Assembly (NCBI RefSeq): GCF_000504305.1
Contig: NZ_KI632512.1
Span: forward strand, 1,796,250 to 1,860,249
Direction: 5' to 3'
DNA length: 64,000 bases
DNA from: Nitratidesulfovibrio termitidis HI1
GTDB taxonomy: Bacteria > Desulfobacterota > Desulfovibrionia > Desulfovibrionales > Desulfovibrionaceae
Both the position numbers and the translations under genes were made by a program. This document shows, piece after piece, positions 42,429 through 52,531 of this stretch; within the stretch, counting starts at the first letter, position 1; each line of letters opens with the position of its first letter. The notes under the pieces are model-generated. The model made no database searches. It was not told the DNA's origin and was given only the letters and a program-made list of their open reading frames with translations.

Positions 42429-43388
42429 ATGCAACACGAAGCGCCACCTCCCGCATCCGGCCCCACGCCCTGCTCCACGTCGGGATCCGGACCCGCATCC
42501 CGGCTTCCGACAGATCGCGCCACTCCGCCCGGTGGCGCCCGCGCGGACATGCCAGCCCTGCCAGATCCGCCAAATCCGCCGGACCCGCCAGACCCACTAA
42601 ACCCGCCAGACCCGCGCCTGCATCTGCTGCTGGCCGGATGCTACGGCGTGCTGGTGTGGCATCTGCCCCCCCTTGGGCTGGCCGTGGTGGCGGCAGGGCT
42701 GGCCGGACTGTTCGTCGCGTCGCCCCTGCGGCGCAGGCTGCGGCCGGGCATGCTGCGCGGCCACGCCTGGTTCGTGCTGGTGTGGGTGGCGCTGCGTTTC
42801 GCGCTGGCCTGCCTGGGATCGCCGGAGGTTCCTGACGCGCCGGGAATCGGGGACGCCGGGGTGGGCGGGTTTGGCGAGGCGGGCGGCGTGTTCGGCGCCT
42901 TGCGCTTCGCGTGGCCGGACGCCCCCCTGCTGGCGCATGCCGCGCGCGAATCCGCACTGCTGGGGGTGCGGCTGACCCTGCTCATCGGCATCGGCCTTGC
43001 GCTGGCGCTGGCCGCGTCGCCCCGCGCGCTGGGGCTGGCGCTGGTATGGCTGCTGCGTCCCGTGCTGGGCGCGCGGGCCTGGCAACCAGCGCTGGGCGTG
43101 GCGCTGATGGTGCACTTTCTGCCCATGGCGCAGGGCACGTTCACCCAGGTATCCCGCGCGGTGGACCTGCGCGGCCCGCTGCCCCTGCGGCGGCGCGCCG
43201 TGCTGCTGCCCGCCGCCGTGCTGCGCATCCTGGGCCAGCGCACCTGGACCCAGACCGTGGCCGTGGCCGCGCGCGGGCTGGATCACCCTGACGCATGGCA
43301 GCCCGACTTTCCCTTCCGCCCCGTCCGCTGGGCCGTGGCCCTGCTGCTGGTGGGGCTGGGCGTGGGCATGACCTGCCTGCCGGGATGA
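42429..43388 (+). CDS. EcfT/CbiQ-type energy-coupling transporter membrane protein
   Basis: A 319-residue membrane protein with about five helices (from residue 68 on). The pattern ASPRALGLALVWLLRPV, then FLPMAQGTFTQVSRAVDLRG and VAVAARGLDHP resembles EcfT/CbiQ coupling subunits, whose two Ala-Arg-Gly motifs bind the ATPases. No ATPase or substrate subunit gene is adjacent, so it would use components coded elsewhere. Residues 1-65 are Pro/Asp/Asn-rich low complexity; a start at ATG 42549 would remove most of it. Substrate unknown. Confidence 0.75.
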   Translation: MQHEAPPPASGPTPCSTSGSGPASRLPTDRATPPGGARADMPALPDPPNPPDPPDPLNPPDPRLHLLLAGCYGVLVWHLPPLGLAVVAAGLAGLFVASPLRRRLRPGMLRGHAWFVLVWVALRFALACLGSPEVPDAPGIGDAGVGGFGEAGGVFGALRFAWPDAPLLAHAARESALLGVRLTLLIGIGLALALAASPRALGLALVWLLRPVLGARAWQPALGVALMVHFLPMAQGTFTQVSRAVDLRGPLPLRRRAVLLPAAVLRILGQRTWTQTVAVAARGLDHPDAWQPDFPFRPVRWAVALLLVGLGVGMTCLPG

Positions 43389-43640
43389 CGGGCAGCGCGA
43401 ACATCGGCAAGCCACTGGCAAGCGCCGTCGCATCCCCGCCCCGCCCGCATGCGGCCGGACGCCCTCCCACCGTTTCCCGCACGGAAGCTCCCGCCGACAT
43501 CATCGGAAACATGCCGCCATGCCCCGCCGCCCTTGCCCCCGCATCCGTCGGTGGCTATAAGGACCGGGCGCGCCGCCACATCCGTGCGGCAGCGCGCCCC
43601 TTGCGCCCTTTGGCGTCCACCCTCCGCACACAGGCCCGCC

Positions 43641-44057
43641 ATGTCCGACACCGGCAAGCTCACCCACGCCATCGTGGAATTCTACGAAAAGCTCTCCTCG
43701 TGGGAGCACGACGTGGTGCGCGAGCAGGGGCTTACCCTGCCCCAGACGCACACGCTGGAAATCCTGGGCATTCACGGCGCGCTGCCCATGAAGGAACTGG
43801 CCGCGCGCATGGGGGTGACCACCGGCACCCTTACCGTGCTGGTGGACCGGCTGGAGGACAAGCAGCTTGTGGTGCGCCGCCCGCACGAGCACGACCGGCG
43901 GTCCATCCTCGTGGCCCTGACCGAACGCGGTCAGACGCAGTACGAGGAGCACGACCGGCTGCACCGCCGCCTGACCGCCGACCTGACCGCCGACCTGACC
44001 CCCGAGCAGAAGGCGGCCCTGCTGCACTGCCTGGAAACCATGAACGCCTCCTTCTAG
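43641..44057 (+). CDS. MarR-family transcriptional regulator
   Basis: A 138-residue winged-helix regulator. MKELAARMGVTTGTLTVLVDRLEDKQLVVR (quoted in part; TTGTLTVLVDRLEDKQLV is the recognition helix) and RPHEHDRRSILVALT, the wing, are typical MarR. Length fits. It lies 32 bp upstream of mntP in the same direction, so it may control manganese export or respond to an effector linked to it; that is inference from position. Confidence 0.92.
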   Translation: MSDTGKLTHAIVEFYEKLSSWEHDVVREQGLTLPQTHTLEILGIHGALPMKELAARMGVTTGTLTVLVDRLEDKQLVVRRPHEHDRRSILVALTERGQTQYEEHDRLHRRLTADLTADLTPEQKAALLHCLETMNASF

Positions 44058-44089
44058 GGATTGCCCTTGGACCTGCCGCCGGACACACC

Positions 44090-44665
44090 ATGACCGTCAT
44101 CGAATTGCTGGCCCTTGCCGTGGCCCTTGCCATGGACGCCTTTGCCGTGGCCGTTGCCACCGGGGTGCAGTTGCGCTGCGTCTCGCCACGCCAGACCTTT
44201 CGCCTGTCGTTCCACTTCGGGCTGTTCCAGGCGCTGATGCCCGTGGCCGGGTGGGCGCTGGGCCTTACCGTGCGCGACTACATAGAGGCCTGGGACCACT
44301 GGCTGGCCTTCGGGCTGCTGGTCTTCATCGGCGTGCGCATGATGCGCGAAGCCCTGGCGGGCGACGACGAGGACGCCGACTGCAAGTGTGACCCCACGCG
44401 CGGCATGACCCTGCTGGTGCTGTCCGTGGCCACCAGCATCGACGCGCTGGCCGTGGGGCTTTCGCTGTCCATCCTCGGGCTTTCCATCTGGACGCCCGCC
44501 CTGGTCATCGGCGTGGTGTGCGCGGGCTTTACCGCGGGCGGGCTGCACCTGGGCCGGGTGCTGGCCAACGCCAGCCGCCTGGGACACCGTGCGGCCCTGG
44601 TGGGCGGCGGTGTGCTCATCGCCATCGGCGTGCGCATCCTGCACGACCACGGGGTGTTCGGATAA
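44090..44665 (+). CDS. mntP: Manganese efflux pump MntP
   Basis: A 191-residue membrane protein with six helices. Both halves carry the family's acidic motif: ALAMDAFAVAVATG in helix 1 and ATSIDALAVGLSLS in helix 4, the Asp residues being needed for Mn2+ export. Between them is a charged loop with CKCDP. Length is the family standard. Preceded by marR. Confidence 0.95.
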   Translation: MTVIELLALAVALAMDAFAVAVATGVQLRCVSPRQTFRLSFHFGLFQALMPVAGWALGLTVRDYIEAWDHWLAFGLLVFIGVRMMREALAGDDEDADCKCDPTRGMTLLVLSVATSIDALAVGLSLSILGLSIWTPALVIGVVCAGFTAGGLHLGRVLANASRLGHRAALVGGGVLIAIGVRILHDHGVFG

Positions 44666-45097
44666 CGGCAGCCGCTGCCTTCGGCCCCGCCTGCCTTCCC
44701 CCCAGCCTGCCGGTTCCGTCGATTCGGCCTGTCCGGCATTTCCGTGGCTCCCCCCTGTGCCGCCGTCCTGTGCCGCCATCCCTCGCCACGTCATCTCCCC
44801 GGTCGTTCCCCCCTCCGCGCTTGTGCCTTTTCTCCCGACCGGATATAGAATGTCATGAACCGGGCTTTCCGGCGGGCATTGCGCACCGCCACCCGGCGTG
44901 GCAGGCCGCCCGGGAGGCGGCATGCCCCCCCCTTGGGCCGCATGCGGCAACACCGTGCGGCCCACATTCACGCGGCAAGGACCGAGGCGCCGCGCCCCAG
45001 ACGGCTGGCTTGCGCCGGGCCACAGCGCCCACCCCGCCCCAGCGTCGTGTCCCCATCGCCGCACGTCCACCGCAACCCCAACCCCGGAGGCATCGCC
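44666..45097. other. 432-bp region without a clear gene
   Basis: Between mntP and the GAF protein. It must hold the promoter of GAF-gap. No RNA gene, strong hairpin or protein-like frame with a ribosome site was found. One frame extends the GAF protein upstream, but its composition is not protein-like. Confidence 0.4.
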
Positions 45098-45661
45098 ATG
45101 GGCGAACGCGAACACACCTATTACCGTACGCTCTACGACCTGGTCCGCGTCATCAACTCCAGCCTTGAACCGACCACCGTGCTCGACACCATCGCCAAGC
45201 AGGTGGCCGACGCCATGAATGCCAAGGCCTGCACCCTGCGGCTCATCGACCGGCGCGGCACCACCCTGCTCGCCAGCGCCGCATGGGGCCTGAGCAAGGG
45301 CTACCTGCGCAAGGGCCCCATCGAAATCGCCAAGAGCGGCCTTGACCGCGAGGTGCTGGCGGGCAACGTGGTGCACATCCAGGACGTGGCCAGCGACCCG
45401 CGCTTCCAGTACCCGGAAGCCGCCCGCGCCGAAGGGCTGGTATCCATTCTGGTGCTGCCCCTGCTGGTGGACGGCAAGGCCATCGGCTCGCTGCGCGTCT
45501 ATTCCGACACCCGGCGGGACTTCACCGGCGAGGAAGTGGAGTTCGCCGGTGCCATCGCCAACCTCAGCGCCATCGCCATCGAGAACGCGCGCATGCATCA
45601 GGCGCTGAAGACCGACTACGAGTTGCTCACCGCGTACAACAACACCATCCACGAACTGTAG
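45098..45661 (+). CDS. GAF-domain protein
   Basis: A 187-residue cytoplasmic protein that is one GAF domain (about 20-165: [24 protein letters not shown], shown in part, [52 protein letters not shown]) with a short C-terminal helix. It has no output domain, so it is a stand-alone ligand or redox sensor. GGAGG lies 7 bases before ATG. It is 11 bp upstream of gap and surely co-transcribed, suggesting a role linked to central metabolism. Confidence 0.9.
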   Translation: MGEREHTYYRTLYDLVRVINSSLEPTTVLDTIAKQVADAMNAKACTLRLIDRRGTTLLASAAWGLSKGYLRKGPIEIAKSGLDREVLAGNVVHIQDVASDPRFQYPEAARAEGLVSILVLPLLVDGKAIGSLRVYSDTRRDFTGEEVEFAGAIANLSAIAIENARMHQALKTDYELLTAYNNTIHEL

Positions 45662-45672
45662 GAGAACCCCAG

Positions 45673-46689
45673 ATGACCAAACTCCGCATTGCCATCAACG
45701 GGTTCGGGCGGATAGGCCGTCAGGTGTTCAAGGCCATCCTGGACCGATACCCCGACACCATGGAAGTGGTGGCCGTCAACGACCTGTACGACGTGGCCAC
45801 CAACGTGCATCTGTTGCAGTTCGACACCTGCTACGGCCGCCTGAAGGTGGACGCCGAAGTGAAGGACGGCAACATCCACGTGGGCGACTGGACCGTGCGC
45901 AACTATGCCGAGCGCGACCCCAAGGTGCTGCCCTGGCGCGACCTGGGCGTGGACATCGTCATCGAATCCACGGGCATCTTCCGCACCGGGCCGCAGTGCA
46001 AGGCGCACATCGACGCCGGGGCCAGGAAGGTGATCATCACCGCGCCCGCCAAGGAAGAGGACCTGACCATCGTGCTCGGGGTCAACGACGACGCCTACGA
46101 CCCGGAAAAACACCACGTCGTGTCCAACGCCTCGTGCACCACCAACTGCCTGGCCCCGGTCACCCTGGCCCTGCACAAGGCCTTCGGCATCGTCAAGGGC
46201 GTGCTGACCACGGTGCACTCGTACACCAACGACCAGCGCATCCTGGACCTGCCCCACAAGGATCTACGCCGCGCCCGCGCCGCCGCGCAGAACATCATCC
46301 CCACGTCCACCGGGGCGGCCAAGGCCGTGGCCAAGGTCATCCCCGAGCTGAAGGGCAAGTTCGACGGCATCAGCCTGCGCGTGCCCACGCCCACGGTGTC
46401 CATCGTGGATTTTGTGGCCGAACTTGAAAAGCCCACCACCACCGAAGAACTGCGCGCCACCCTGAAGGCCGCCGCCGAAGGGCCTATGAAGGGCATCATG
46501 GCGTATTGCGAAAAGCCGCTGGTGTCGTCCGACTTCATCGCCGACCCGCATTCCAGCATCGTGGATGCCGAATTCACCACCGTGATGAACGGCGACATGG
46601 CCAAGGTGCTGGCGTGGTACGACAACGAGTGGGGCTATTCCTGCCGCGTGGCGGATCTGGCTGCGCTGATGGCGAAGAAGGGGCTGTAG
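45673..46689 (+). CDS. gap: Type I glyceraldehyde-3-phosphate dehydrogenase
   Basis: A 338-residue glycolytic/gluconeogenic enzyme. [15 protein letters not shown] is the NAD site, [12 protein letters not shown] holds catalytic Cys 155, and [12 protein letters not shown] is the C-terminal signature. GGAG precedes the ATG. It follows the GAF-domain gene by 11 bp. Confidence 0.97.
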   Translation: MTKLRIAINGFGRIGRQVFKAILDRYPDTMEVVAVNDLYDVATNVHLLQFDTCYGRLKVDAEVKDGNIHVGDWTVRNYAERDPKVLPWRDLGVDIVIESTGIFRTGPQCKAHIDAGARKVIITAPAKEEDLTIVLGVNDDAYDPEKHHVVSNASCTTNCLAPVTLALHKAFGIVKGVLTTVHSYTNDQRILDLPHKDLRRARAAAQNIIPTSTGAAKAVAKVIPELKGKFDGISLRVPTPTVSIVDFVAELEKPTTTEELRATLKAAAEGPMKGIMAYCEKPLVSSDFIADPHSSIVDAEFTTVMNGDMAKVLAWYDNEWGYSCRVADLAALMAKKGL

Positions 46690-47007
46690 GCCAAAGGCAC
46701 GCTTGGCCCTGCGTATTGCGGCCACGCTGCCGACAGAAGCTGCCCCTTGCGGCGCACCCGCAATCCCGGCATGTTGCCCACGCATACCCGGCGCCGCCCC
46801 AGGCGGCAGGGGGTGCCCAAAGCCATGACGGGCCGGCACTCGCACCGGCAGCGGAAGGCAATGGCTGCACTGCGTCAAAAAAATCCCCCGGGCGGTTGGC
46901 ATACCGTTCGGGGGATTGCGTTACAGCGACCGAAGAAACACAAAAAAGCACCTCCCCTGCGCTGTTTGCAGCCCTGAGACACAAACGGAAGCAATACGGT
47001 TATGGGG
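46690..47007. other. 318-bp convergent intergenic region
   Basis: Between gap (plus) and the FkbM gene (minus). It contains the terminator at 46875-46917 and nothing else recognisable. Confidence 0.4.
46875..46917 (-). terminator. Terminator serving the FkbM gene, possibly also gap
   Basis: AATCCCCCG (46882-46890) and CGGGGGATT (46909-46917) form a perfect stem with an 18-base loop. On the minus strand it is followed by TTTTTTTGACG (about 46877-46881), making a good terminator for the minus-strand gene. Confidence 0.75.
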
Positions 47008-47664
47008 TCAACGCTCCACATACCTGAACAGGTAGTCATTTCGTTGCAAATGCTCAACCAACTCATAGCCATGCTTATCCAGAAAAGGAACCATCACCTT
47101 GATGCTGCGGCATTCCACACAGATATACCTGAAACGAAACACGCTAAAATCAACACCCTTCAGCACTTCAATCTCGGCGCCTTCCACGTCAAGCGATAAC
47201 AGATCAATAACCTGCGGAGATTTCGCCTCTTGAAGAATATCATGCAGCGTCCTTGCCGATGCTCCAAAAAGGACAACTTCTTCACCGGCAGGCAAATGGC
47301 GTTGACCTGACGCCACATGCCCCACGGGATTGCTTATGTCCGTGCCAACATGGAGAGGTGTCGTCATAAGGTTACAATACAATACCGGAACAAAAGCATC
47401 TGAATATTCAAACGAAACACAAGCGTTGCAAAAAAAATGGTTTTCTCGTGACCTCACTCGCTTGCATTGAAAATAATTATGCACCACAGGCTCGATCAAT
47501 ACCCCCCGCCACCCTCTACTTCTTTCGAAATAGCAGGTATTTGATTGGGAAACTCCATCATTGGCGCCAAGTTCGACAAAGTATCCGGAATCGTAATCCA
47601 GATACCGCTCCAGCTTCCTGTCCAGTTCTTCAAGACCGTAGTACTTCCGAGACTGATCAGACAT
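47008..47664 (-). CDS. FkbM-family methyltransferase
   Basis: A 218-residue SAM-dependent methyltransferase. FVELGANDGVSQSNT is the SAM motif I (ELGANDG), VLIEP motif II, and DLLSLDVEGAEIEVLKGVDF the typical FkbM block. Such enzymes O-methylate sugars or lipids in surface polysaccharides. GGGGAGG lies 7 bases before ATG 47664. Its bases are much richer in A/T than the neighbours and its codon use is unlike theirs, a sign of transfer. The frame is open upstream, but that part is GC-rich and unrelated. Confidence 0.9.
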   Translation of the reverse strand: MSDQSRKYYGLEELDRKLERYLDYDSGYFVELGANDGVSQSNTCYFERSRGWRGVLIEPVVHNYFQCKRVRSRENHFFCNACVSFEYSDAFVPVLYCNLMTTPLHVGTDISNPVGHVASGQRHLPAGEEVVLFGASARTLHDILQEAKSPQVIDLLSLDVEGAEIEVLKGVDFSVFRFRYICVECRSIKVMVPFLDKHGYELVEHLQRNDYLFRYVER

Positions 47665-47858
47665 GCGCCGACCTCCCCTGTAAATATTCCCTGCACATAC
47701 CCCAAGGCGAACGCTCTGGCACCTCTGCCATGGAGTAAAGGAGGCGCTTTTTTTTGTAAATGCACCGAATGAAAGGGGAGGGCTTGCCCTTTCCCAGCAT
47801 CTTCGCAGGAGTCCCCCTGCAGTTTCCGGGGCGCCTCCCCCCGCAAAAGCGCAAACGC

Positions 47859-48839
47859 CTACCGCCGTCGGAACGCCGCCAGATACTCCTGATTGCCCTT
47901 GGGGCCGGTAATGGCCGAGGGCACCACGCCCTCCAGGTCCAGCCCCAGCGCATCGCGGCAGTACGCCACCACCTTGTCCACGGCAGCCTGCCGCAGGGCC
48001 GGGTCGCGCACCACGCCCTTCTCGGTCTGCCCCGGCCCCACCTCGAACTGCGGCTTCACCAGCGCCACCACCCGTCCGCCCGGCTTCAGCCATTGCAGGC
48101 ACGGCGCCAGCACCAGCGTCAGCGAGATGAACGACACATCCGCCACCACCAGATCCACCGGTTCCGGAATCAACTCCGGCGGCGCGGTGCGCAGGTTGGT
48201 ATGCTCGTGCGAAACAACCCGCGCATCGGCCCGCAGTCGCTCGTGCAACTGGTTGTGCCCCACGTCCACGGAATATACCCGCGCGGCCCCGTGCTGGAGC
48301 AGGCAGTCCGTGAACCCTCCTGTTGACGCCCCGGCGTCCAGGCAGACGAACCCGGTCACGTCCAGCCCGAAATATTCGATGGCGGTCAGCAGCTTGTACG
48401 CCCCGCGCGAAACAAACCGCTCGCGCCCGAAGAGTTCGAAGCGCGTCGTCACCGGGTACTTGTGCCCCGGCTTGTCCACCTTCACGGCCCGCTCCGGCGT
48501 CTTCGCCAGATCCGGGACGCCCGCGCCGTCCTCGTCCCCGTCGCCGTCCCCGTCACTCTGCGGCAGCACCACCACCTGCCCGGCCATGATCAGCCGCTTG
48601 GCCTGCTCGCGGCTTTCGGCCAGCCCGGCCTCGAACACCAGTTGGTCGGCGCGTTCCTTTTTCGGTGGGCGCGCGGGGCGGGGGCGCGGAGCCACGACGG
48701 GCTCCCCGGAAGCGTCGGGACCGGACATGTGCGAGCCAGACACGTCCGAACCGGACACATCCTGACCGGACGCCGTTGCACCGGTGTTTTCCGGCGGCGT
48801 TGCCGCCACATTCTTTCGGACATCAGCGGGACGGGACAT
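47859..48839 (-). CDS. tlyA: TlyA-family rRNA methyltransferase / hemolysin A
   Basis: A 326-residue protein with an S4 RNA-binding domain (ERADQLVFEAGLAESREQAKRLIMAG, shown in part) and an FtsJ-like SAM domain (CLDAGASTGGFTDCLLQHGA, VDLVVADVSFISL, LVKPQFEVG). TlyA makes 2'-O-methylcytidine in 16S and 23S rRNA. About 60 N-terminal residues are extra, with a [SG][QSP][DH][VMA]SG-type repeat. A short Asp/Gly run (DGDGDGDEDGAG) sits after the S4 domain. The start at 48839 has only a weak ribosome site. Confidence 0.92.
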   Translation of the reverse strand: MSRPADVRKNVAATPPENTGATASGQDVSGSDVSGSHMSGPDASGEPVVAPRPRPARPPKKERADQLVFEAGLAESREQAKRLIMAGQVVVLPQSDGDGDGDEDGAGVPDLAKTPERAVKVDKPGHKYPVTTRFELFGRERFVSRGAYKLLTAIEYFGLDVTGFVCLDAGASTGGFTDCLLQHGAARVYSVDVGHNQLHERLRADARVVSHEHTNLRTAPPELIPEPVDLVVADVSFISLTLVLAPCLQWLKPGGRVVALVKPQFEVGPGQTEKGVVRDPALRQAAVDKVVAYCRDALGLDLEGVVPSAITGPKGNQEYLAAFRRR

Positions 48840-49144
48840 GCGGTACTCGCCATGCGCGGCATGGCCACGCGAAAAATGAGGAAAAAAGAAACCGGCGGTC
48901 GCCCGGACAACCAACCACGGGGGCACGCTGCCCCGGCCCTGCCCGGCGCAACCTTGACAGCGGCACGCGCCCGGCATACCTGTTGCCTGCGCCTGCCCGC
49001 CCTGCCCCGACGCACGGGGCGTGAGCGATGGGCAGACTACACGAGGCCCGGACGGCCCGCAACGCCGTCGCATCGGGGGCCTTGCCAAAACGGGGAGATG
49101 GGCGTATCAGTCTGCGTTCCGATTTTCCCCACGAGGAGTCCAAG
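48840..49144. other. 305-bp divergent intergenic region tlyA/rpmE
   Basis: No gene. It must contain the rpmE promoter. No clear -35/-10 pair was found by eye. Confidence 0.35.
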
Positions 49145-49360
49145 ATGAAGGAAAACATCCATCCCACCACGTTCAAGGCCAAGATGACCTGTGCGTGCGG
49201 CTATGAATCCGAAGCCCTTTCCACCAAGGGCGAGGTCGTGAACGTGGAAATCTGCTCGCAGTGCCACCCGTTCTACACCGGCAAGCAGCGCTTCGTTGAC
49301 ACCGCTGGCCGTATCGACCGCTTCCGCAAGAAGTACGCCAAGTTCGGCGAAGGCAAGTAG
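49145..49360 (+). CDS. rpmE: 50S ribosomal protein L31, zinc-binding form
   Basis: A 71-residue ribosomal protein. MKENIHP start, CACGYES and [20 protein letters not shown]; four Cys make this the zinc (C+) type. GAGGAGT precedes the ATG. Leads into the DUF1385-prfA group. Confidence 0.97.
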   Translation: MKENIHPTTFKAKMTCACGYESEALSTKGEVVNVEICSQCHPFYTGKQRFVDTAGRIDRFRKKYAKFGEGK

Positions 49361-49472
49361 CCTGCCTTCCTCGGGCGGTGCGCACAGGCGCGCCGACGTC
49401 GATTTTTCCTCCCCGGAGGGGTTCGCCCTCCGGGGAGAAATCTTCATTGCCATCAGCCGCAAGGGGTACAGC

Positions 49473-50552
49473 ATGGGCGCAATGGGCAGGACACGGGCCA
49501 CCGGCGTGACCGGTGCGCTCCACGCGGCGTTTTCGCATTTTGGCCGTGCCTGTCGTGCGTTGCCCATGGCGCTGTCCCTTGCGGCGGACGCGCCCTGCAC
49601 CATCGGCGGCCAGGCCGTGATGGAAGGCGTGATGATGCGCAACGGCGAACGCCTGGCCCTTGCAGTGCGCCTGCCCGACGGAGAAATCCTGGCCGAAAGC
49701 CGCCCGTGGTACACCCTGTCGTCCGCGGAATGGCTGAAGCGCCCCTTCGTGCGCGGCTTTCCCACCCTGGTGGAAACCCTGGTCAACGGCATCAAGGCCC
49801 TGAACCGCTCGGCAGAGCACGCCGCCCAGAACGAAACCGGCGAGGAACTGAAGCCGTGGCATCTGGCCCTGACCCTTGCGGTGTCGGTGGCCCTGGCCCT
49901 TGGCCTGTTCGTGGTGCTGCCGCACATGTTCTCGCTGGGCATGAAGTGGCTGGGCCTTGGCGGCGACGTGGAAGGGCTTTCCTTCCATGCCTGGGACGGC
50001 CTGTTCAAGTTCGCCATCTTCATCGGCTACATCCTGTGCATCTCGTTCTTGCCGGACATCCGCCGGGTGTTCCAGTACCACGGGGCCGAGCACAAGGTGA
50101 TCCGGGCCTTCGAGGCGCGCGGCGACGTGACGCCAGAAACCGCCGCCATCCACAGCCGCCTGCACCCGCGCTGCGGCACCACCTTTCTGCTGTTCGTGCT
50201 GTCCATCTCCATCATCCTGCACGCGGTGCTGGTGCCGTTGCTGCTGCTGGTGTGGACCCCGGACGGCGCGGTGACCAAGCACGTCGGGACGGTGCTGTTC
50301 AAATTTCTGCTGATGGTCCCCATCAGCGCACTTGCTTACGAGGCCATCCGCTACGCCGCCCGCCTCGGCGACGGCCTGCCGGGCGCGGCGCTGCGCGCCC
50401 CCGGCATGCTGCTGCAGATGCTGACCACCCATGAACCCGACCGAGACCAGCTCGAGGTCGCCATAGTGGCCCTGCGCGAGGCCCTGGGAGACGCCGCCCC
50501 GGCAACGGTGCGCGCGCCCGCCTACCGCCATCAGGCCCCCGCAACGGAGTAA
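49473..50552 (+). CDS. DUF1385 (YqhQ-like) membrane protein
   Basis: A 359-residue protein with four or five membrane helices in the middle. Family hallmarks are GGQAVMEGVMMRNG near the start, VFQYHGAEHKVI after the second helix pair, and HPRCGTTFLLFVL. Function is not established; it is often found next to prfA, as here (3-bp gap). ATG 49473 is preceded by AAGGGG. The GGQAV core begins about 45 residues after it, so a start at a later ATG is possible. Confidence 0.88.
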   Translation: MGAMGRTRATGVTGALHAAFSHFGRACRALPMALSLAADAPCTIGGQAVMEGVMMRNGERLALAVRLPDGEILAESRPWYTLSSAEWLKRPFVRGFPTLVETLVNGIKALNRSAEHAAQNETGEELKPWHLALTLAVSVALALGLFVVLPHMFSLGMKWLGLGGDVEGLSFHAWDGLFKFAIFIGYILCISFLPDIRRVFQYHGAEHKVIRAFEARGDVTPETAAIHSRLHPRCGTTFLLFVLSISIILHAVLVPLLLLVWTPDGAVTKHVGTVLFKFLLMVPISALAYEAIRYAARLGDGLPGAALRAPGMLLQMLTTHEPDRDQLEVAIVALREALGDAAPATVRAPAYRHQAPATE

Positions 50553-50555
50553 CGG

Positions 50556-51629
<1,074 letters not shown>

Positions 51630-51667
51630 GCCACCGAGACGGGGACACGGAAAAGAGTGCATACGAG

Positions 51668-51706
51668 GACGGCCCGTCGCGCAAGCGGCGGGCCGTCTTC
51701 ATTTTT
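51668..51706 (+). terminator. Rho-independent terminator after prfA
   Basis: GACGGCCCGTCGC, loop GCAA, GCGGCGGGCCGTC (13 pairs, one G-T), followed by TTCATTTTT. It ends the rpmE-DUF1385-prfA transcript. Confidence 0.93.
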
Positions 51707-51789
51707 CATGTCCGCAGGTCTGATGCCGAAAGACCGCCCGCCCTGATATACAGCGCCACAGGGCCGGACGCGGGCATCATCGCCACGAC

Positions 51790-52425
51790 CTATCCCCCCA
51801 GCGCCAGACGCAGCCCGAACGCAACCAGGCACGCCCCCACGCCCCGCTCGACGGCGCTCCGCCAAACAGTGAAGACACGCATGAAACGCGGTTCCGTCAG
51901 CCAGAACACGACCACTGCAAACCACGCAAAGTGCGCCAAGGCCACAAACGCCCCCACGCCAGCCAGCGCAAGGCGCGGCATTGCCGCGTCAACCACCTGT
52001 GTAAACAGCACCACAAAGAACAGCATGGCCTTGGGATTCATTATGTTGCACAAAAAGCCCTCGGAGAAGGAGCGCCATGTGTTCCCATGCCCCTCGTTTG
52101 TCGCCCCCCCCACTGGCGAGCCCACGCCAGTTTTTCGTGCGAGCAGCGACATGCCGCCCAGCCAGCACAGGTACACCGCCCCGGCATAGCGTATCGCATC
52201 CAGCACCCATGCGTGATGCGCCACGATGTACCCAAGCCCCAGCAGCGCATAGGCGGCATGCACGGTTGCGCCGCAGGAAATGCCGAACGCCGTGGCTACC
52301 CCGGCCTTGCGCCCGTGCCGCATCCCGCTGCGCACGATCATGGCGAAGTCCGGGCCTGGGCTGATCACTGCAGCCACCGTTACCCCCGCCACGATCGACA
52401 GGTTCATGATCATTGAATCATTCAT
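51790..52425 (-). CDS. LysE-family amino-acid exporter
   Basis: A 211-residue membrane protein of the LysE/RhtB family with five to six helices. AVISPGPDFAMIVRSGMRHGRKAG is the family start (ISPGPD), then GISCGATVHAAYALLG and the GFLCNIMNPKAMLFF motif. It exports an amino acid or derivative. It is divergent from a LysR gene that probably controls it. ATG 52425 or 52413 are both possible starts. Confidence 0.93.
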   Translation of the reverse strand: MNDSMIMNLSIVAGVTVAAVISPGPDFAMIVRSGMRHGRKAGVATAFGISCGATVHAAYALLGLGYIVAHHAWVLDAIRYAGAVYLCWLGGMSLLARKTGVGSPVGGATNEGHGNTWRSFSEGFLCNIMNPKAMLFFVVLFTQVVDAAMPRLALAGVGAFVALAHFAWFAVVVFWLTEPRFMRVFTVWRSAVERGVGACLVAFGLRLALGG

Positions 52426-52471
52426 GGTGATACCTCATGCGAATTTTATTAACACACTAGATATCCCCGTA

Positions 52472-52487
52472 TTTTTCGACAGAAAAA
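52472..52487. promoter_or_regulatory. Candidate LysR operator in the lysE/lysR spacer
   Basis: TTTTTC-GACA-GAAAAA, a perfect 6-bp palindrome in the only A/T-rich stretch between the divergent genes (52426-52531). Position fits a shared operator. Confidence 0.4.
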
Positions 52488-52531
52488 CGAAATAAATTCA
52501 CTTTTGCCATGAAAGAAAGTATGGGCAACAC

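Noticed and set aside
44058-44089. Manganese riboswitch before mntP
   Set aside because: Only 32 bp separate marR from mntP, too short for a yybP-ykoY element.
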